A DNA stretch of 7,051 nucleotides from Oligoflexaceae bacterium (GTDB taxonomy: Bacteria; Bdellovibrionota_B; Oligoflexia; Oligoflexales; Oligoflexaceae), in the NCBI GenBank assembly GCA_947474445.1, contig CANJJY010000240.1, positions 1 to 7,051 on the forward strand, written 5' to 3'. Numbering within the stretch: the stretch's first letter is position 1; each line of letters starts with the position of its first letter. The notes beneath the pieces are model-generated. The model made no database searches. It was not told where the DNA came from and saw only the letters and a program-made list of their open reading frames with translations. The position numbers were made by a program, and so were the translations under genes. Below are positions 5,764-7,051 of the stretch, in pieces.

Positions 5764-6066
5764 TCAGACGTGCATCATCAGCATCAGCAGTCCCGCTGCA
5801 GTCCCGCTGATCATGAGAAAGGAAAAGAGAAAAACAAACTTAAGCATCTTCGGATCGTAGCGCAGGTGCATATACCAGCCGACAACCATAAAGAATTTTA
5901 CCAGCGACATCACGGCCAAGCTTCCGACCAGCATGGGAGTCGAAACCCCCCAAGGCTCGCGAAACCTAAATATCGCCCATTCCGAAGCTGTAATTACACT
6001 AAGAATAACAGCAAACACCGCATAAAGCGGGACGCCTGCGTGAGCACCATGTTCTTCCTGGGCCAT
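5764..6066 (-). CDS. ctaF: Cytochrome c oxidase subunit IV (CyoD/CtaF-like)
   Basis: A 100-residue small subunit of a haem-copper oxidase, of the prokaryotic COX4/CyoD superfamily. Three membrane helices are visible (about 13-30, 43-65, 74-96). The family-typical motif VKFFMVVGWYMHLRYD (56-71) lies at the end of helix 2 and in the following loop. It is an accessory subunit, thought to help assembly and stability rather than catalysis. The frame is open for 19 more codons upstream, but that part overlaps the subunit III gene and lacks the family's character. The ATG at 6066 has AGGAG 8 nt upstream. That box overlaps the TAG stop of the subunit III gene, so translation is probably coupled; the gap between the two genes is 11 nt. 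Confidence 0.92.
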   Translation of the reverse strand: MAQEEHGAHAGVPLYAVFAVILSVITASEWAIFRFREPWGVSTPMLVGSLAVMSLVKFFMVVGWYMHLRYDPKMLKFVFLFSFLMISGTAAGLLMLMMHV

Positions 6067-6074
6067 GACCACTG

Positions 6075-6079
6075 CTCCT
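6075..6079 (-). promoter_or_regulatory. Ribosome binding site of ctaF overlapping the ctaE stop
   Basis: AGGAG on the minus strand lies 8 nt before the ATG at 6066 and shares bases with the TAG stop codon (6078-6080) of the preceding gene. It fixes the ctaF start and suggests translational coupling. Confidence 0.7.
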
Positions 6080-6659
6080 AGACATATACAAAGAGATAAA
6101 CGACGGTGAAAATGATGATCCAAATGACGTCAACAAAGTGCCAATAGAGGCCTAAAATCTCGACCACGTCATCGTTGAACCAACTTTCTCCCTTAATCAG
6201 CGACTTAATCAGAAGAGTACTGATCAACATCACTCCGACAGCGACGTGCGCTCCGTGGCAACCCGTCAGGAGATAGAAGGACGACCCAAAGATGTTCGTA
6301 CTGAGAGAAAGACCTTCGTGCACGAAATGGTTAAATTCATAATACTGGAAACCGAGGAAAATTGCCCCGGCTACCACAACAGTCGCGAGGCTCCATTGCA
6401 TAGCCCGCAGTTTCTTCTGCTTGCAGTAGTATACCGCCAGAGCCATCGCTACGGAGCTCATCAAAAGATCGAAAGTCGACAGAGTCGTCAGATCGATATT
6501 GAAGACATCTGGCCCCGTCGGACCTGCGACAGCTCGGTTACGATTGATCATGTAGTTGGTGATGAGAGTGCCGAAGAGAAAGCATTCCGAACCAATCATG
6601 GTCCACATGGCAAACTTTCGGTTATCGACACCCGTATTGGTTTCTATATGCGCGCTCAT
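6078..6659 (-). CDS. ctaE: Cytochrome c oxidase subunit III, short five-helix form
   Basis: A 193-residue membrane subunit of the caa3-type oxidase. Five helices are visible (about 17-36, 60-78, 88-106, 125-150, 172-192). Hallmarks of subunit III are the GSECFLFG motif in helix 1 (residues 23-30, with Glu25), the HGAHVAVG motif (135-142), and the C-terminal GLYWHFVDVIW motif (170-180). Classical seven-helix subunit III is about 260 residues; the first two helices are absent here and their counterpart appears at the end of subunit I, as in Bacillus caa3 oxidase. The ATG at 6659 is preceded by GGAGGA at about 11 nt. It lies 23 nt after the subunit I stop codon and 11 nt before the subunit IV gene, so the three genes form one transcription unit. 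It binds no redox metal and is thought to stabilise subunit I. Confidence 0.95.
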   Translation of the reverse strand: MSAHIETNTGVDNRKFAMWTMIGSECFLFGTLITNYMINRNRAVAGPTGPDVFNIDLTTLSTFDLLMSSVAMALAVYYCKQKKLRAMQWSLATVVVAGAIFLGFQYYEFNHFVHEGLSLSTNIFGSSFYLLTGCHGAHVAVGVMLISTLLIKSLIKGESWFNDDVVEILGLYWHFVDVIWIIIFTVVYLFVYV

Positions 6660-6682
6660 CTTCGCTCAGCTCCTCCCTTGTT

Positions 6683-7051
6683 CTATGCTTCTTCGTAAGC
6701 CCAACCGTAGGCGCTCACCAACACAACCACGACTCCCACGAGACTGACGTAAAGCCCAAAGCCCTTGAGAAAGAAGCCCGCCGCTCCCAAAGTCAAGCCT
6801 GCCGCGAGGCAGATAGGCCAATAAGAAGGACCAGGAAGGTGAATCGAATGAGGATCGTACTTTTGAGCAGCAGGTAACTGCTTCCGCTTTCCACTCTCGT
6901 CGTACTTGCGATGCCAGAAATCATCCAGAGCCTTGACCTCTGGCTCGATGCCGAAGTTGTACTCAGGGGGAGGCGAAGGAATCGTCCATTCGAGGGTACG
7001 AGCATCCCAAGGATCCTCAGATGCTGGCTGACCTTTCCGCAGACTGTAAAA
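6683..7051 (-). CDS. ctaD: Cytochrome c oxidase subunit I, C-terminal part (cut by window edge)
   Basis: The last 122 residues of the catalytic subunit I; its 5' part lies beyond the right end of the window. The visible fragment starts just after the core helices and carries the caa3-type signature DPWDARTLEWTIPSPPPEYN (residues 13-32 of the fragment). A hydrophilic stretch of about 40 residues follows, then two extra membrane helices (about 76-95 and 98-117) introduced by HLPGPSYWPI. This is the known extended form of subunit I, in which the last two helices resemble the missing N-terminal helices of subunit III. The metal-binding histidines lie outside the window. The reading frame is open from the window edge to the TAG at 6683-6685 and the spacing to the subunit III gene is 23 nt. 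There is no ATG early in the fragment, so it cannot be read as a short separate gene. Confidence 0.93.
   Translation of the reverse strand, partial: FYSLRKGQPASEDPWDARTLEWTIPSPPPEYNFGIEPEVKALDDFWHRKYDESGKRKQLPAAQKYDPHSIHLPGPSYWPICLAAGLTLGAAGFFLKGFGLYVSLVGVVVVLVSAYGWAYEEA

Noticed and set aside
6067..6123. Longer subunit IV starting at 6123.
   Set aside because: It would overlap the 3' end of the subunit III gene, and the extra residues look like a frame shadow. The ATG at 6066 has a well-placed AGGAG.
6793..7005. A 70-residue minus-strand reading frame starting at 7005.
   Set aside because: It is out of frame with subunit I, whose conserved caa3-type C-terminus is read from the same bases.

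Overview
The window looks like chromosomal DNA of an aerobic, probably Gram-negative bacterium with mid-range GC. The reasons are a haem-copper oxidase operon, two proteins with Sec signal peptides that carry many cysteines (suited to an oxidising periplasm), and tRNAs with an encoded CCA end. A member of the Bdellovibrionota/Oligoflexia or another former deltaproteobacterial lineage is my best guess, but it rests on general resemblance only. I see no insertion sequence, CRISPR array, phage gene or integrase.

Layout. (1) Positions 1-600: a strong, probably bidirectional terminator, then a minus-strand DUF2721 membrane protein. (2) Positions 719-2803: a divergent pair of exported proteins, a 10-cysteine protein I do not recognise (minus) and an alpha/beta hydrolase with a Ser-Asp-His triad (plus). 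They share a 213-bp intergenic region with candidate promoters and a 13-bp inverted repeat. (3) Positions 2883-4079: a minus-strand FAD-dependent oxidoreductase of the HI0933-like/TIGR03862 type, convergent with the hydrolase. (4) Positions 4195-4602: two identical tRNA-Asp(GUC) genes, both minus. Each has its own sigma70-like promoter, and a strong hairpin terminator lies between them. (5) Positions 4682-7051: the 3' part of a caa3-type cytochrome c oxidase operon on the minus strand, in the order subunit I (cut by the window edge), subunit III, subunit IV, CtaG. This is the order of the Bacillus ctaDEFG cluster.

The oxidase genes work together. Subunit I carries the haems and CuB, III and IV are accessory membrane subunits, and CtaG is an assembly factor. 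Subunit I ends in two extra transmembrane helices while subunit III has only five, the known 'extended I / short III' arrangement. The other protein genes are single units with no evident link to respiration.

No clearly new multi-gene system is visible. The most open question is the unrecognised cysteine-rich exported protein and its divergent hydrolase partner. The rest is ordinary housekeeping content with some regulatory details worth checking.
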